Assembly (NCBI RefSeq): GCF_019222765.1
Contig: NZ_CP078145.1
Span: 4,092,001-4,156,000, forward strand
Length of the DNA stretch: 64,000 nucleotides
Direction of reading: 5' to 3'
Source: Nocardia iowensis
GTDB taxonomy: Bacteria > Actinomycetota > Actinomycetes > Mycobacteriales > Mycobacteriaceae
Of this stretch, positions 41,631-49,187 are shown one piece after another. The notes below the pieces were generated by a model. The model was not told where the DNA came from and searched no databases. It saw only the letters and a list, made by a program, of their open reading frames with translations. How positions within the stretch are numbered: position 1 is the first letter of the stretch; the number at the start of each line of letters is the position of its first letter. Made by a program: the position numbers and the translations under genes.

Positions 41631-43238
41631 TCAGACGAATGCCGAGGTGCGCAGGTCGAAATGCGTACCACGCCAGCGGGCGCGCAGCCGCCGGTCGTGG
41701 CTGACGATCACGAGGGCGCCCCGGTATTCGGCCAGTGCGGTTTCCAACTCTTCGACCAGACCTGGCGACAGATGGTTGGTTGGCTCGTCCAGCAGCAGCA
41801 CATCCACGGGCTCGGTGACCAATCGCGCCAAGGCGAGACGCTGCCGTTGCCCGGCGGACAGGTTCGCGACGCGCTTCGTGAACTGGGCGTGGTCGAACAG
41901 GCCGAGCGACAGCAGTTGTTCGGCCTGCTGCTCGGTTCCGCCGGCGCGACCACGAGCGAAGGCGGCCAGCAGCGTTTGACCGGGTTCGGCGGGAGATGGC
42001 TCCTGTGCGAGGTAGCCGACCCTGCCGTGGTGGGTGACGGTGCCGCTGTCCGGCGCGAGCCGACCGGCCAGCACGCGCAGCAGGGTGGTCTTGCCCGCCC
42101 CGTTCGGTCCGGTGATCAGCAGGCGGTCACCCGCGGTGATCGTGAGACTGGTCCGGTCGAGCCGGCCCGAAACCGCGACGTCGGTGGCGTCGAGCACGGT
42201 GCCGCGCGCACTACCCGCGCGCAGGGTAGGAGCGAAGCGCAGTGGTTGCGGTGGCGGTGGCACCGGGTCCGCGAGGAGGCGGCGCAGCCGTTCCTCGGCA
42301 TTGCGGACCCGGCTGGCCAGAGACTGCTGCACCCGCCCACCGGCTCGGTCGTAGGCCATCTTGTTGTTGTCCTTCATCGCCCGGCCCGGTGCGACGTCGC
42401 GGGCAGTGGTGGCGGCAACCTCGCGGAACCGATCGGTGTCGGCCTGCCATTGTGTGTACGCCTGCGCCCATCGCTGGCGAGCCGCCGCCTTCTCGGTCAG
42501 GAACCCCGCATAGCCGTTGCCGTAGCGGATGACGCGCTGCCGATCCGCGTCGACCTCCAGCAGGCTGGTCGCGACCCGTTCGAGGAAGGCTCGGTCGTGC
42601 GAGACCGTCACCGTCGTGCCGCGGCGGGCACGCAGGTGATCCTCCAGCCAGGTCAGTGCCTCAGCGTCGAGGTGGTTGGTCGGCTCGTCCAGCAATAGCA
42701 CCTCAGTGCCCGCCGCGAGTACCGCGGCCAAGCGCAGGCGAACCTGCTCGCCGCCGGAAAGCTCACCGACCGTGCGGTCGCGGTCCACCAGGCTCAACCC
42801 CAGACCGTGCAGCGCCTGTTCCACTCGCGCGTCCGCGTCGTAACCGCCGCGTAGTTCGAAAATGGTTGTCAGCTCGCCGTATTCGGCCATCGCTGACTCG
42901 TCGCCGGTGGCCATGACCGCCTCCAGGCGGCGCATCCGTTGTTCGATCGCCCGGAGCTCGACCAGGGCTCGGTCTATGACGTCCTGCACGCTGAGGTGGG
43001 GCGGAAGCCGCTCGTCCTGAGCGAGGTAGCCGACGCCGCCCTCGGCCCGGACGATGATCTCGCCGTGGTCGGGCTGTTCCCGGCCGGCGAACAGGCGCAG
43101 CAGAGTGGTCTTGCCGGAGCCGTTCTCGCCGATGATCCCGGTGCGCTCACCCGCGGCGAGCGAACACGTCACCTCATCGAGAACAGGCGTGCCGTCGAAG
43201 GATTTGCTGACCGCGAGCGCGGTGATCTGGGTTGGCAT
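41631..43238 (-). CDS. ABC-F family ATPase, probable ribosome protection protein
   Basis: This 535-residue protein has two ABC domains and no membrane segment, the ABC-F layout. Domain 1 has Walker A GENGSGKTT and signature LSGGEQVRL; domain 2 has GPNGAGKTT and LSAGQRQRL; both have LLLDEPTNHL. The linker (about residues 240-330) is long enough to reach the ribosomal peptidyl transferase centre, as in antibiotic-resistance ABC-F proteins. ATG 43238 has GGAG about 8 bases upstream. It is co-directional with the acetyltransferase and divergent from a TetR gene, a setting that suits inducible macrolide, lincosamide or streptogramin resistance. Confidence 0.9.
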   Translation of the reverse strand: MPTQITALAVSKSFDGTPVLDEVTCSLAAGERTGIIGENGSGKTTLLRLFAGREQPDHGEIIVRAEGGVGYLAQDERLPPHLSVQDVIDRALVELRAIEQRMRRLEAVMATGDESAMAEYGELTTIFELRGGYDADARVEQALHGLGLSLVDRDRTVGELSGGEQVRLRLAAVLAAGTEVLLLDEPTNHLDAEALTWLEDHLRARRGTTVTVSHDRAFLERVATSLLEVDADRQRVIRYGNGYAGFLTEKAAARQRWAQAYTQWQADTDRFREVAATTARDVAPGRAMKDNNKMAYDRAGGRVQQSLASRVRNAEERLRRLLADPVPPPPQPLRFAPTLRAGSARGTVLDATDVAVSGRLDRTSLTITAGDRLLITGPNGAGKTTLLRVLAGRLAPDSGTVTHHGRVGYLAQEPSPAEPGQTLLAAFARGRAGGTEQQAEQLLSLGLFDHAQFTKRVANLSAGQRQRLALARLVTEPVDVLLLDEPTNHLSPGLVEELETALAEYRGALVIVSHDRRLRARWRGTHFDLRTSAFV

Positions 43239-43330
43239 ATGCACTCTCCGAAGCATTCGAGGACGACACGGTCCGCGAAGACCGCAGGGCCGGGTGAACA
43301 CTTTCGAAGAACATCGGCAACCTCACTTAA

Positions 43331-43346
43331 TACGACCACTGTCGCA
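43331..43346. promoter_or_regulatory. candidate TetR operator between ABC-F and TetR genes
   Basis: TACGACCACTGTCGCA has TRCGAC/GTCGYA arms around CACT. A CTTA...TAAG pair flanks it. It lies in the 157-base gap between the divergent ABC-F and TetR starts. Confidence 0.4.
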
Positions 43347-43395
43347 CTAAGGTATCGTGAAGGCTCTGCCCCGTCAAGCAATCGGATCACCAACG

Positions 43396-44034
43396 ATGAG
43401 TACCGCACCGCCTCCGGCTTCCGAGCCCGCTCCAGCAGCCCGCCGCCCGGGCGGCCGAACCGCCCGCATCCGAGCCCAGGTGCTCGAGGCGGTCAGCGCG
43501 GAGCTGACCGAACACGGTTACGACGCGCTGAGCATCGATGGCGTCGCCACCCGCTCGGGCGTGCATCGCGCGACGGTGTATCGCCGCTGGCACGATGTCG
43601 GCGGTCTGCTCGCCGACGTCTTCCATGCGGCGAGCCAGCAGCCATGGCAACCCCGCGATACCGGCTCACTGCGTGGGGACTTGGCGGCGCTGAACCACGA
43701 GATCCAGGATTCGCTGAGCGAGGAGTCCTCGATCGCGGTGGCGTTGATCGCGGTCTCGTTTCGATCCGAGGGAGCTGCCCGAGCCCTGCGACAGTTGTGG
43801 GAGGACCGATACACCCAGTCCGAGATCATCGTTCAGCGAGCGATCCACCGCGGTGAACTCTCACCTGCGGTCGACGCGCGGGCCTTGCTGATCGCCGCTA
43901 CCGCACCGCTCTACCACCAGTTGGTGCTGCTGAGAACCCCACCCGACCCCCAATTGCCCGACCGCGCGGCCGTCAGCGCCGCCCTCGCCGCAGACGCGGG
44001 CGCATTCAACCGCCCACATTCAGCGGGACAGTGA
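43396..44034 (+). CDS. TetR family regulator of the ABC-F/acetyltransferase unit
   Basis: This 212-residue regulator has a Pro/Ala-rich N-terminal tail and then a TetR domain (RIRAQVLEAVSAELTEHGYDALSIDGVATRSGVHRATVYRRWHD in outline), followed by a C-terminal domain of the TetR_C type that begins near LAALNHEIQ. I choose ATG 43396; GTG 43357 is also in frame. It is divergent from the ABC-F gene and is likely its drug-responsive repressor. Confidence 0.88.
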   Translation: MSTAPPPASEPAPAARRPGGRTARIRAQVLEAVSAELTEHGYDALSIDGVATRSGVHRATVYRRWHDVGGLLADVFHAASQQPWQPRDTGSLRGDLAALNHEIQDSLSEESSIAVALIAVSFRSEGAARALRQLWEDRYTQSEIIVQRAIHRGELSPAVDARALLIAATAPLYHQLVLLRTPPDPQLPDRAAVSAALAADAGAFNRPHSAGQ

Positions 44035-44184
44035 CCACACCGCTGGTGTAGGCGGCGCGAGGGGTCTCTCGGAGATCCGTACGCTCTCGAGCGTGTAGCC
44101 AGGTGCGCGCTCGACGTAGCGGCGGTCGCCGCCGCGGGCACGCTCGAGCCAGTGCCAACGCTGGCAGGAGTGGATGCAGGGCAC
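44023..44184 (-). CDS. small open frame, 53 aa, possible remnant
   Basis: A GTG-started frame reads MPCIHSCQRWHWLERARGGD, then RRYVERAPGYTLESVRISERPLAPP. Codon positions look coding-like, and the text is like the end of a longer protein. It overlaps the TetR 3' end by 12 bases. I see no ribosome site and no further homology upstream. It may be a small gene or a fragment. Confidence 0.3.
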
Positions 44185-44288
44185 CTACTTTCGAGCCAGG
44201 TAAGCCGCCGAATCCCGGTCGAGAACAAGCATCCCCGAAGGATCCGGATCGGCGGTCCGGTACTTGGCCGATCAGCTACGGTGAGTCG

Positions 44289-44603
44289 ATGTTTGCACTC
44301 GTGGTGAAGTTCGATCTGATCGACGCCGAGAGGGCAGTGGGTTTCGACAAGCTCGTCGCCGAGACCGTTGAGCGCATCGCTGAATACGAGCCCGGCACAC
44401 TCGTTTACGTGACCCACGCTGTTGAGGGCGAGCCCCTCTCGCGGATCTTTTACGAGGTGTACCGCGACCGTGAGGCGTTCGATGAGCATGAGCGGCAGCC
44501 GCATACCCGCCAATTTCTGGCCCAACGTGACGAGTACATCGCTGCACACCGGGTTGAGTTCCTGACACCCGACGCCGCGAAGGGCCTGCCCACCGCGGAC
44601 TAA
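44289..44603 (+). CDS. antibiotic biosynthesis monooxygenase (ABM) domain protein
   Basis: This 104-residue dimeric alpha/beta-barrel ABM-type protein has ALVVKFDLIDAERAVGFDKL, then a YEPGTLVYVTHAVEGEP core, FYEVYRDREAFDEHERQPHTRQF and AAHRVEFLTP. The family includes cofactor-free monooxygenases that oxidise polycyclic aromatics, and quinol or haem degraders; many are of unknown role. The aromatic prenyltransferase gene lies 332 bases downstream on the same strand, so a shared aromatic substrate is possible. The ribosome site (GGTGAG) is very close to the ATG. Confidence 0.82.
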   Translation: MFALVVKFDLIDAERAVGFDKLVAETVERIAEYEPGTLVYVTHAVEGEPLSRIFYEVYRDREAFDEHERQPHTRQFLAQRDEYIAAHRVEFLTPDAAKGLPTAD

Positions 44604-44935
44604 CTACAACCGGTCGGCGATCGGCTCGCCGATCAACCTGCGGCGATGGCCACGTCCGGGTTGAACGATGACGAGCTCACCACCTCGCCTGCCTCCGGCA
44701 TCGAGGACGGCTGAGCGAATACCGAGTTGGACTCGACGTATCGACCCGTAATGGGATCGGGGCGTTCGCGTCCCCAGCGACCTCCGGGAGGGCATCGTCG
44801 GACCCGAAGTGGCGAGAACCTCGGCTCCGGCGCGGGGTACGGGGCTATCCTGAGCCAGAGCTTCATGTTGGTCTAACTGTTCCTCAGCCATCGGCGGCGC
44901 GGACCGCCTGTGGCGGTTGGTATTCGAGGTGACTC
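44604..44935. other. 332-base gap with only doubtful frames
   Basis: GATCGGCTCGCCGATC near the start can form a tight hairpin and may terminate the ABM gene. Two overlapping minus-strand frames (44604-44891 and 44633-44866) have no ribosome sites and no family match; I do not call either. Confidence 0.35.
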
Positions 44936-45832
44936 ATGGGCACATTCGTCGGCGTGACGCTCGACCAATTCCGGCACGATTTGCGGGAGTATGCCCGTCT
45001 GGCCGAGGTTCGTTATGACCCGGCGGTGGTGGATCCGGTGCTGACGACGCTGGCCGATCTGTGGACCAACTCCGTGGTCGGGGTGCGCACCACCACACAT
45101 CCGGTGCCCGAGCGCGAGGTCAACACTCGCGTAATGCATCCGGGTGAGCCGGGTGAGCTGATCGAAAGGCTGCGCACCGCCGGACTACTCACCTTCGACG
45201 GACATCCGATGGAGGAGTTGCTGACGGCGATCTGTGCCGCGGTTCCGGCCCGGTCGGGTGTCGATCTCGCACTTGCCAGCGGTGTGCAGAAGGTCTGGCT
45301 GGTCTTTCCCGAACTGCTCAGCGTCGATCGGGTACTCGACTTCCCCGGTATGCCCGACGCGGCCCGCGCGCACGCCGCGCACCTGTCCCGCTACGGCGGT
45401 CAGATCGGCATCCTGGCAGTCGATTTCGCGGCCCGCACAATGAACCTGTACTCGCAGGTGTTCGAGCCCGGCCACCTCGCCGCGGCCGATATCGCCACCA
45501 TCCTGGACGATCTCGACTTCGTCCCGGCCACCGACGAAGAGCTGGCACTGCTCGGCCGCACGTTCAACCTCTACCGCACGTTCTCCTGGACTTCCCCACG
45601 CATGCAACGCATCTGCTTCCCGCTGCGCTGCACTGCATCGACCTTCCCGACCCACCTCCACCCGGTGCTGGCCCGCTTCGTCGACGGCGCACCCTTCGCC
45701 GATCCCACCGCACGCGGCTTCGTGTTCTACACCGCCTATGGACCGACCGACCGGTACTACAAGGTCCAGGCCGAATACGCCGCCGCGCAACACGCCGAAT
45801 TCCCCGGCGGCACGGCGCCGCGTGTCAACTAG
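44936..45832 (+). CDS. ABBA-type aromatic prenyltransferase
   Basis: This 298-residue protein matches the CloQ/NphB family of soluble aromatic prenyltransferases, which attach prenyl groups to phenols, naphthalenes or phenazines. Family landmarks in order are QKVWLVF with Lys119, GILAVDFAARTMNLY with N170 and Y172, GRTFNLYRTFSWTSPRMQRICF with R225, and YGPTDRYYKVQAEY with Tyr and Lys276. These correspond to the pyrophosphate-binding Lys/Asn/Tyr/Arg set I recall from NphB. No polyketide or isoprenoid genes are near, so it is an orphan tailoring enzyme. GAGGTG lies 5 bases before the ATG. Confidence 0.85.
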   Translation: MGTFVGVTLDQFRHDLREYARLAEVRYDPAVVDPVLTTLADLWTNSVVGVRTTTHPVPEREVNTRVMHPGEPGELIERLRTAGLLTFDGHPMEELLTAICAAVPARSGVDLALASGVQKVWLVFPELLSVDRVLDFPGMPDAARAHAAHLSRYGGQIGILAVDFAARTMNLYSQVFEPGHLAAADIATILDDLDFVPATDEELALLGRTFNLYRTFSWTSPRMQRICFPLRCTASTFPTHLHPVLARFVDGAPFADPTARGFVFYTAYGPTDRYYKVQAEYAAAQHAEFPGGTAPRVN

Positions 45833-45969
45833 GCGGCCCGCTGTGGTGCGGGCGCCCGCACGACGACCTCGAGCCGCGTCGACCCAGCACCCTGTTTGCG
45901 CGTAGTTAGCGTGGCTATCCCTCGTACCGGGCGCGTGATGCGGCCGCCGGTTCGAGGAAAGGAATGTTC

Positions 45970-46392
45970 ATGCAGGACAACGCCGCACGGTCTGGCAGCG
46001 GAGCGGGAACGATGCCATCGGAGGTGCGAGGCAAGCTGACCATCTTCGACCGCTTCGCCACCACCACCGCCACGCTGACCTCGAAAGCGGGCTTCTTCGT
46101 ATTCTGTGTCCTGCTGGTAGTGGTGTGGGCGCCGACCTTCCTGGTCTTGCCCAGCATCGACACCTGGCAATTGGTGATCAACACCGCCACCACTATCGTC
46201 ACGTTCCTGCTGGTGGCGCTGCTGCAGAACACTCAGTCCCGCTCCGACGACGCCGTCCAGCAGAAGCTCAATGCCATCGCCGACGCACTGGCCGACCTGA
46301 TGGGCGAGCTCAGCGCCGATCACCCCGAATTGCACCGGCACCGTGCGGAATTGGCCGATGCGGTCGGCTTGGAGAAACGGGAATCGGCCTGA
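45970..46392 (+). CDS. low-affinity iron permease family protein
   Basis: This 140-residue protein matches the low-affinity iron permease family: FDRFATTTATLTSKAGFFVF, a VVVWAP segment, the signature DTWQLVINTATTIVTFLLVALLQNTQ and a cytoplasmic helix QQKLNAIADALADL. Two membrane helices are evident. The yeast relative is Fet4; in bacteria metal transport has not been shown for most members. AAAGGA lies upstream of ATG 45970, and ATG 45964 is an alternative. A strong hairpin follows the stop. Confidence 0.88.
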   Translation: MQDNAARSGSGAGTMPSEVRGKLTIFDRFATTTATLTSKAGFFVFCVLLVVVWAPTFLVLPSIDTWQLVINTATTIVTFLLVALLQNTQSRSDDAVQQKLNAIADALADLMGELSADHPELHRHRAELADAVGLEKRESA

Positions 46393-46400
46393 CGGCCACA

Positions 46401-46443
46401 GCACGAGCGGGGTCGATCGCCGACTGATCAACCCCGCTCGTGC
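46401..46443. terminator. bidirectional hairpin terminator
   Basis: GCACGAGCGGGGT at 46401-46413 pairs perfectly over 13 bases with ACCCCGCTCGTGC at 46431-46443 around a 17-base loop. It lies between the convergent iron-permease-like and CsbD genes and can serve both. Confidence 0.8.
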
Positions 46444-46452
46444 GAAGTACTG

Positions 46453-46695
46453 CTATTGGTTCTGATGACCGGCCTGCCGCGCCTCGTCTACCTTGGCTTC
46501 CGCGCGCGCCTTCTCCGCTGCGGCTTCCTTCTGGGCGACTTCGCGTTCGGACTCGGCCTTGTCCTGCTGTGCTCGCCCTTCGCCCTTGAGGTTCTCATCG
46601 CCGGTGACGATGCCAGCAGCTTCCTTGGTCTTTCCCTTCACGTCTTCGACAACGCCTTCGACGCCTTCACGTGGTCCGCTTCCTTGCTCCGACAC
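46453..46695 (-). CDS. CsbD family stress-response protein
   Basis: This 80-residue charged protein has the CsbD core EGVEGVVEDVKGKTKEAAGI followed by TGDENLKGEGRAQQDKAE, then an Ala/Glu/Lys helical tail. CsbD proteins are small, abundant, general-stress proteins of unclear mechanism. The start is GTG 46695, set by GGAGG 9 bases upstream; the frame upstream of it is non-coding. The gene is divergent from a small membrane-protein gene. Confidence 0.87.
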   Translation of the reverse strand: MSEQGSGPREGVEGVVEDVKGKTKEAAGIVTGDENLKGEGRAQQDKAESEREVAQKEAAAEKARAEAKVDEARQAGHQNQ

Positions 46696-46867
46696 AATAA
46701 TTAACCTCCGACAATCGGATAAATGGCTGACATTCGCCGCATACCCGCTGCCAACCGACCCAATCTCGAACTCTGTCGGCATCGCCTGTTTGGACTGTCG
46801 AAGTTGGGGCATCTTGCACGACGGGCGCAGAGCGCGCCGTAGAAATCATGAGCCAGAAGGGTTTGTC

Positions 46868-47056
46868 GTGGGTGTGCTGCTGATGGGAATCGGTACCGCT
46901 TCACTCGTCGTGATCGCAACGTATGTCCTGGTCGTGGCCGCGCAGCTAGCGCGGCACCGCTCGGCACTTCGCCGCGGGCCGGGTGCCGCGGATCTACCCA
47001 CCCCGACCGCCGGACAACTGCTGACCACCTCGGCCAGCATCGGCCGAGCCGACTGA
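46868..47056 (+). CDS. small single-pass membrane protein, 62 aa
   Basis: GTG 46868 with AGAAGGG 6 bases upstream opens a 62-residue protein with one N-terminal membrane helix (LLMGIGTASLVVIATYVLVVAA) and a short basic then Thr-rich tail. The ribosome site, the helix and the positive-inside residues (RHRSALRR) support a real gene. I know no family. Confidence 0.6.
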   Translation: MGVLLMGIGTASLVVIATYVLVVAAQLARHRSALRRGPGAADLPTPTAGQLLTTSASIGRAD

Positions 47057-47080
47057 GCGTCCGGGAACGCGAAACCGATA

Positions 47081-47749
47081 TCACCCTTCGACGTAGGCGT
47101 TCGCGGTGAGCGCGACCTTTCCGCCTCGCTGGGGCGCATCGATGTGCACAGTCACCGGTGCGTGAGTGGGGTGGTCGGATTCGGTGGGGAACCAGATGCG
47201 TTCGGGGGCAACCAGGATCAGCAGTCCGTCGTGATCGCCGACCGGGGTGAACGTCGGCAGCTGTGGTGTGAATGCTTGCAGCCCATAGGATTCGGCGAGG
47301 TCGCGGACCGCTTGCTGGACATCGGGCACGGCTACGCCGACCTCGCTGATCGACAGCAGCCGGGGAGTGTCGCCCGGAGTGGCTGGGGTGGCGGAGTGGA
47401 CCTGTCGGGCAATGAGTTCCAGCAGTATGTTGTCCGGGCCGCGGAAGTAGACCGAGCGTGAATCCCAGCCAGGGGGGCCGTCGATGGTGTCGGAGCCATT
47501 GACCATCAAGGGGTCGACCCGTTCGCTCAACCAGTGCCGGGTGCGGTCGAAATCGTTGGGGGAGATATCGAATGCCAGATGGTGCCCGCCCTCGTGCGGG
47601 GCTCCGCGGGTTACGACGAGCTTGCTGAGGCCGATATCCACCGTCACGCGGTCGGGCTCGGCCGCGACGGGAAGTTGCAGCGTGTCCCGATAGAACTCGG
47701 CCACCGCATCGAGATGCGTTGTGGTAATGGCTACTTCACGGATTCTCAT
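47081..47749 (-). CDS. VOC (glyoxalase/dioxygenase) family protein
   Basis: This 222-residue protein has two VOC modules: VAITTTHLDAVAEFYRDTLQLP in the first and ISEVGVAVPDVQQAVRDLAESYG in the second, plus HHLAFDI and VYFRGPDNILLELI with candidate metal ligands His and Glu. The fold serves isomerases, extradiol dioxygenases and drug-binding resistance proteins; I cannot choose among them. Its promoter is of the MerR-regulated type, with a 19-base spacer covered by a dyad, so it is probably induced by a ligand or redox signal. Confidence 0.87.
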   Translation of the reverse strand: MRIREVAITTTHLDAVAEFYRDTLQLPVAAEPDRVTVDIGLSKLVVTRGAPHEGGHHLAFDISPNDFDRTRHWLSERVDPLMVNGSDTIDGPPGWDSRSVYFRGPDNILLELIARQVHSATPATPGDTPRLLSISEVGVAVPDVQQAVRDLAESYGLQAFTPQLPTFTPVGDHDGLLILVAPERIWFPTESDHPTHAPVTVHIDAPQRGGKVALTANAYVEG

Positions 47750-47783
47750 AGCAGGGGTCCCTTCTGTCGTCCGAACGGGAACG

Positions 47784-47814
47784 ACGCTAGATCCTCAATC
47801 GTGGTTGAGGTCAA
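47784..47814 (-). promoter_or_regulatory. MerR-type promoter of the VOC gene
   Basis: On the minus strand TTGACC (-35, 47809-47814) and TAGCGT (-10, 47784-47789) are 19 bases apart. The spacer holds the dyad CCTCAACCACGATTGAGG (47793-47810). The long spacer plus CCTCAA/TTGAGG arms is the hallmark of MerR/SoxR-family targets. No MerR gene is in the window. Confidence 0.75.
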
Positions 47815-47900
47815 GGCACCTGGACGCGCCACGGCCTTCGCCACGCCGAACAGCGATTGACAGACGGTCAAACCGGACATAAAGTCGCAGCTCAAAGTAA

Positions 47901-47916
47901 TTGGAAACTTTCCTAA
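47901..47916. promoter_or_regulatory. CsnR-like (ROK) operator
   Basis: TTGGAAACTTTCCTAA (complement TTAGGAAAGTTTCCAA) has GGAAA/TTTCC arms around one base. It resembles the CsnR operator of Streptomyces as I recall it (AGGAAA-G/C-TTTCCT core). It lies 46 bases before the ROK regulator start, so the operon is probably autoregulated. Confidence 0.7.
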
Positions 47917-47961
47917 TAGTTCACCCAGGTGTTCGCCGGTGGGCGAAGGGAGGGTCATCAC

Positions 47962-49149
47962 ATGGCTACTCTGCGACCGACCCTCGCGGGCACGCCCAGC
48001 CTGCTGCGCGCCATCAACGACCGCGCCGCACTGGAGTTGCTGCTCGCCAACGGCCCGCTCTCCCGTACCCAGATCGGCGCTCTCACCGGACTTTCCAAAC
48101 CGACCGCCTCGCAGCTGCTCGCCCGGCTCGAGGCGGCCAGGCTGGTCGTGCCGGTCGGCACCTCCATGGCAGGCGGCCCCGGCCCGAACGCGCAGCTGTA
48201 CCAGGTGAATCCGGCGGCCGGGTACGTGGCCGGACTCGATGTGACGAGAAACCAGATCCGGATCGCCGTGGCCGACATCACCGGCGCGACGCTGGCCGAG
48301 CACCAGGTGTCCACCAAGGGCTGGCCTGCCGCCCAAACCATCGCCAGGGTGGGTGATGCCGTCGCCGAGGCGGTAGGGCTGGCCGGGCTCGCCGAGGGCG
48401 CATTGCGCGAGGTGGTCATCGGCATCGGCGGTGCGATCGACCCGGCCACCGGCAAGCTGCGCTACGCGATGCACCTGCCGGGCTGGCATGCCCCCCGGCT
48501 GGTCGCCGCGTTGGAGACGGCGATCGGCGCCACGGTGTCCATCGAGAACGACGTCAACCTTGCCGCCGTCGCCGAGCAGACGCACGGCGCTGCCCAGGAT
48601 TGCGAGGACTTCGTGCTGCTCTGGACCGGCGTCGGCGTCGGCGCGGCGATCGTGATCGCGGGCCGCTTGCACTGCGGATTCCACAACGGCGCGGGCGAAG
48701 TCGGCTACATGCCGCTGCCCGGTGCGCCGATCGTCCATGACGTGGCCCGGCGGAATTCCGGCGGATTCCAGCAATTGGCCGGTGCGCCAGCGGTTTTGGC
48801 CCTTGCGCGGCAGCACGGCTTGGCCGCGCCGACGGCCGCGATGGCGGTCACCGAGGCCTTGGAGACGCCGGGTGGGGGAGACGCGTTCCTGACCGAGTTC
48901 GCGGGCAGGCTTGCCCTCGGATTGGCCTCCATCGTCTCGGTGGTCGACCCCGAGGTGCTGATCCTGGCCGGTGAGGCGCCGTGCAACGGCGGCGAACGGC
49001 TGCGGGCGCTCGTCGAGGACGCGCTGGCCGAGCTCACCATCCCGCGCCCCGAGGTGCGTTCCAGCACGCTGTCGGGATCGCCGGTGCTGCACGGAGCGCT
49101 GGAACGCGCCCTGGCTACCACGAGGGACGTGGTGTTCTCGACTCATTGA
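47962..49149 (+). CDS. csnR: ROK family transcriptional regulator (CsnR-like)
   Basis: This 395-residue protein has a winged helix at about 15-70 (RAALELLLANGPLSRTQIGALTGLSKPTASQLLARLE in outline) and a ROK sugar-kinase-like domain with VAGLDVTRNQIRIAVADI, a GIGGAIDP loop and ENDVNLAAVAEQ. The ROK zinc-site Cys cluster (CxCGxxGCxE) is absent; HNGAGEVGYMPL stands where it would be, as in other regulator-type ROK proteins. It heads an operon whose order equals csnR-K. By analogy it represses the operon until chitosan oligosaccharides are present. ATG 47962 follows GGGAGG. Confidence 0.87.
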   Translation: MATLRPTLAGTPSLLRAINDRAALELLLANGPLSRTQIGALTGLSKPTASQLLARLEAARLVVPVGTSMAGGPGPNAQLYQVNPAAGYVAGLDVTRNQIRIAVADITGATLAEHQVSTKGWPAAQTIARVGDAVAEAVGLAGLAEGALREVVIGIGGAIDPATGKLRYAMHLPGWHAPRLVAALETAIGATVSIENDVNLAAVAEQTHGAAQDCEDFVLLWTGVGVGAAIVIAGRLHCGFHNGAGEVGYMPLPGAPIVHDVARRNSGGFQQLAGAPAVLALARQHGLAAPTAAMAVTEALETPGGGDAFLTEFAGRLALGLASIVSVVDPEVLILAGEAPCNGGERLRALVEDALAELTIPRPEVRSSTLSGSPVLHGALERALATTRDVVFSTH

Positions 49150-49187
49150 TCCGCCGCACACCGAGCAGTACCGAGGAGAACCGTCAC

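Noticed and set aside
44633..44866. 77-codon minus-strand frame after the ABM gene
   Set aside because: No ribosome site or family match, and a competing frame overlaps it; the protein text is partly plausible, so only weakly rejected.
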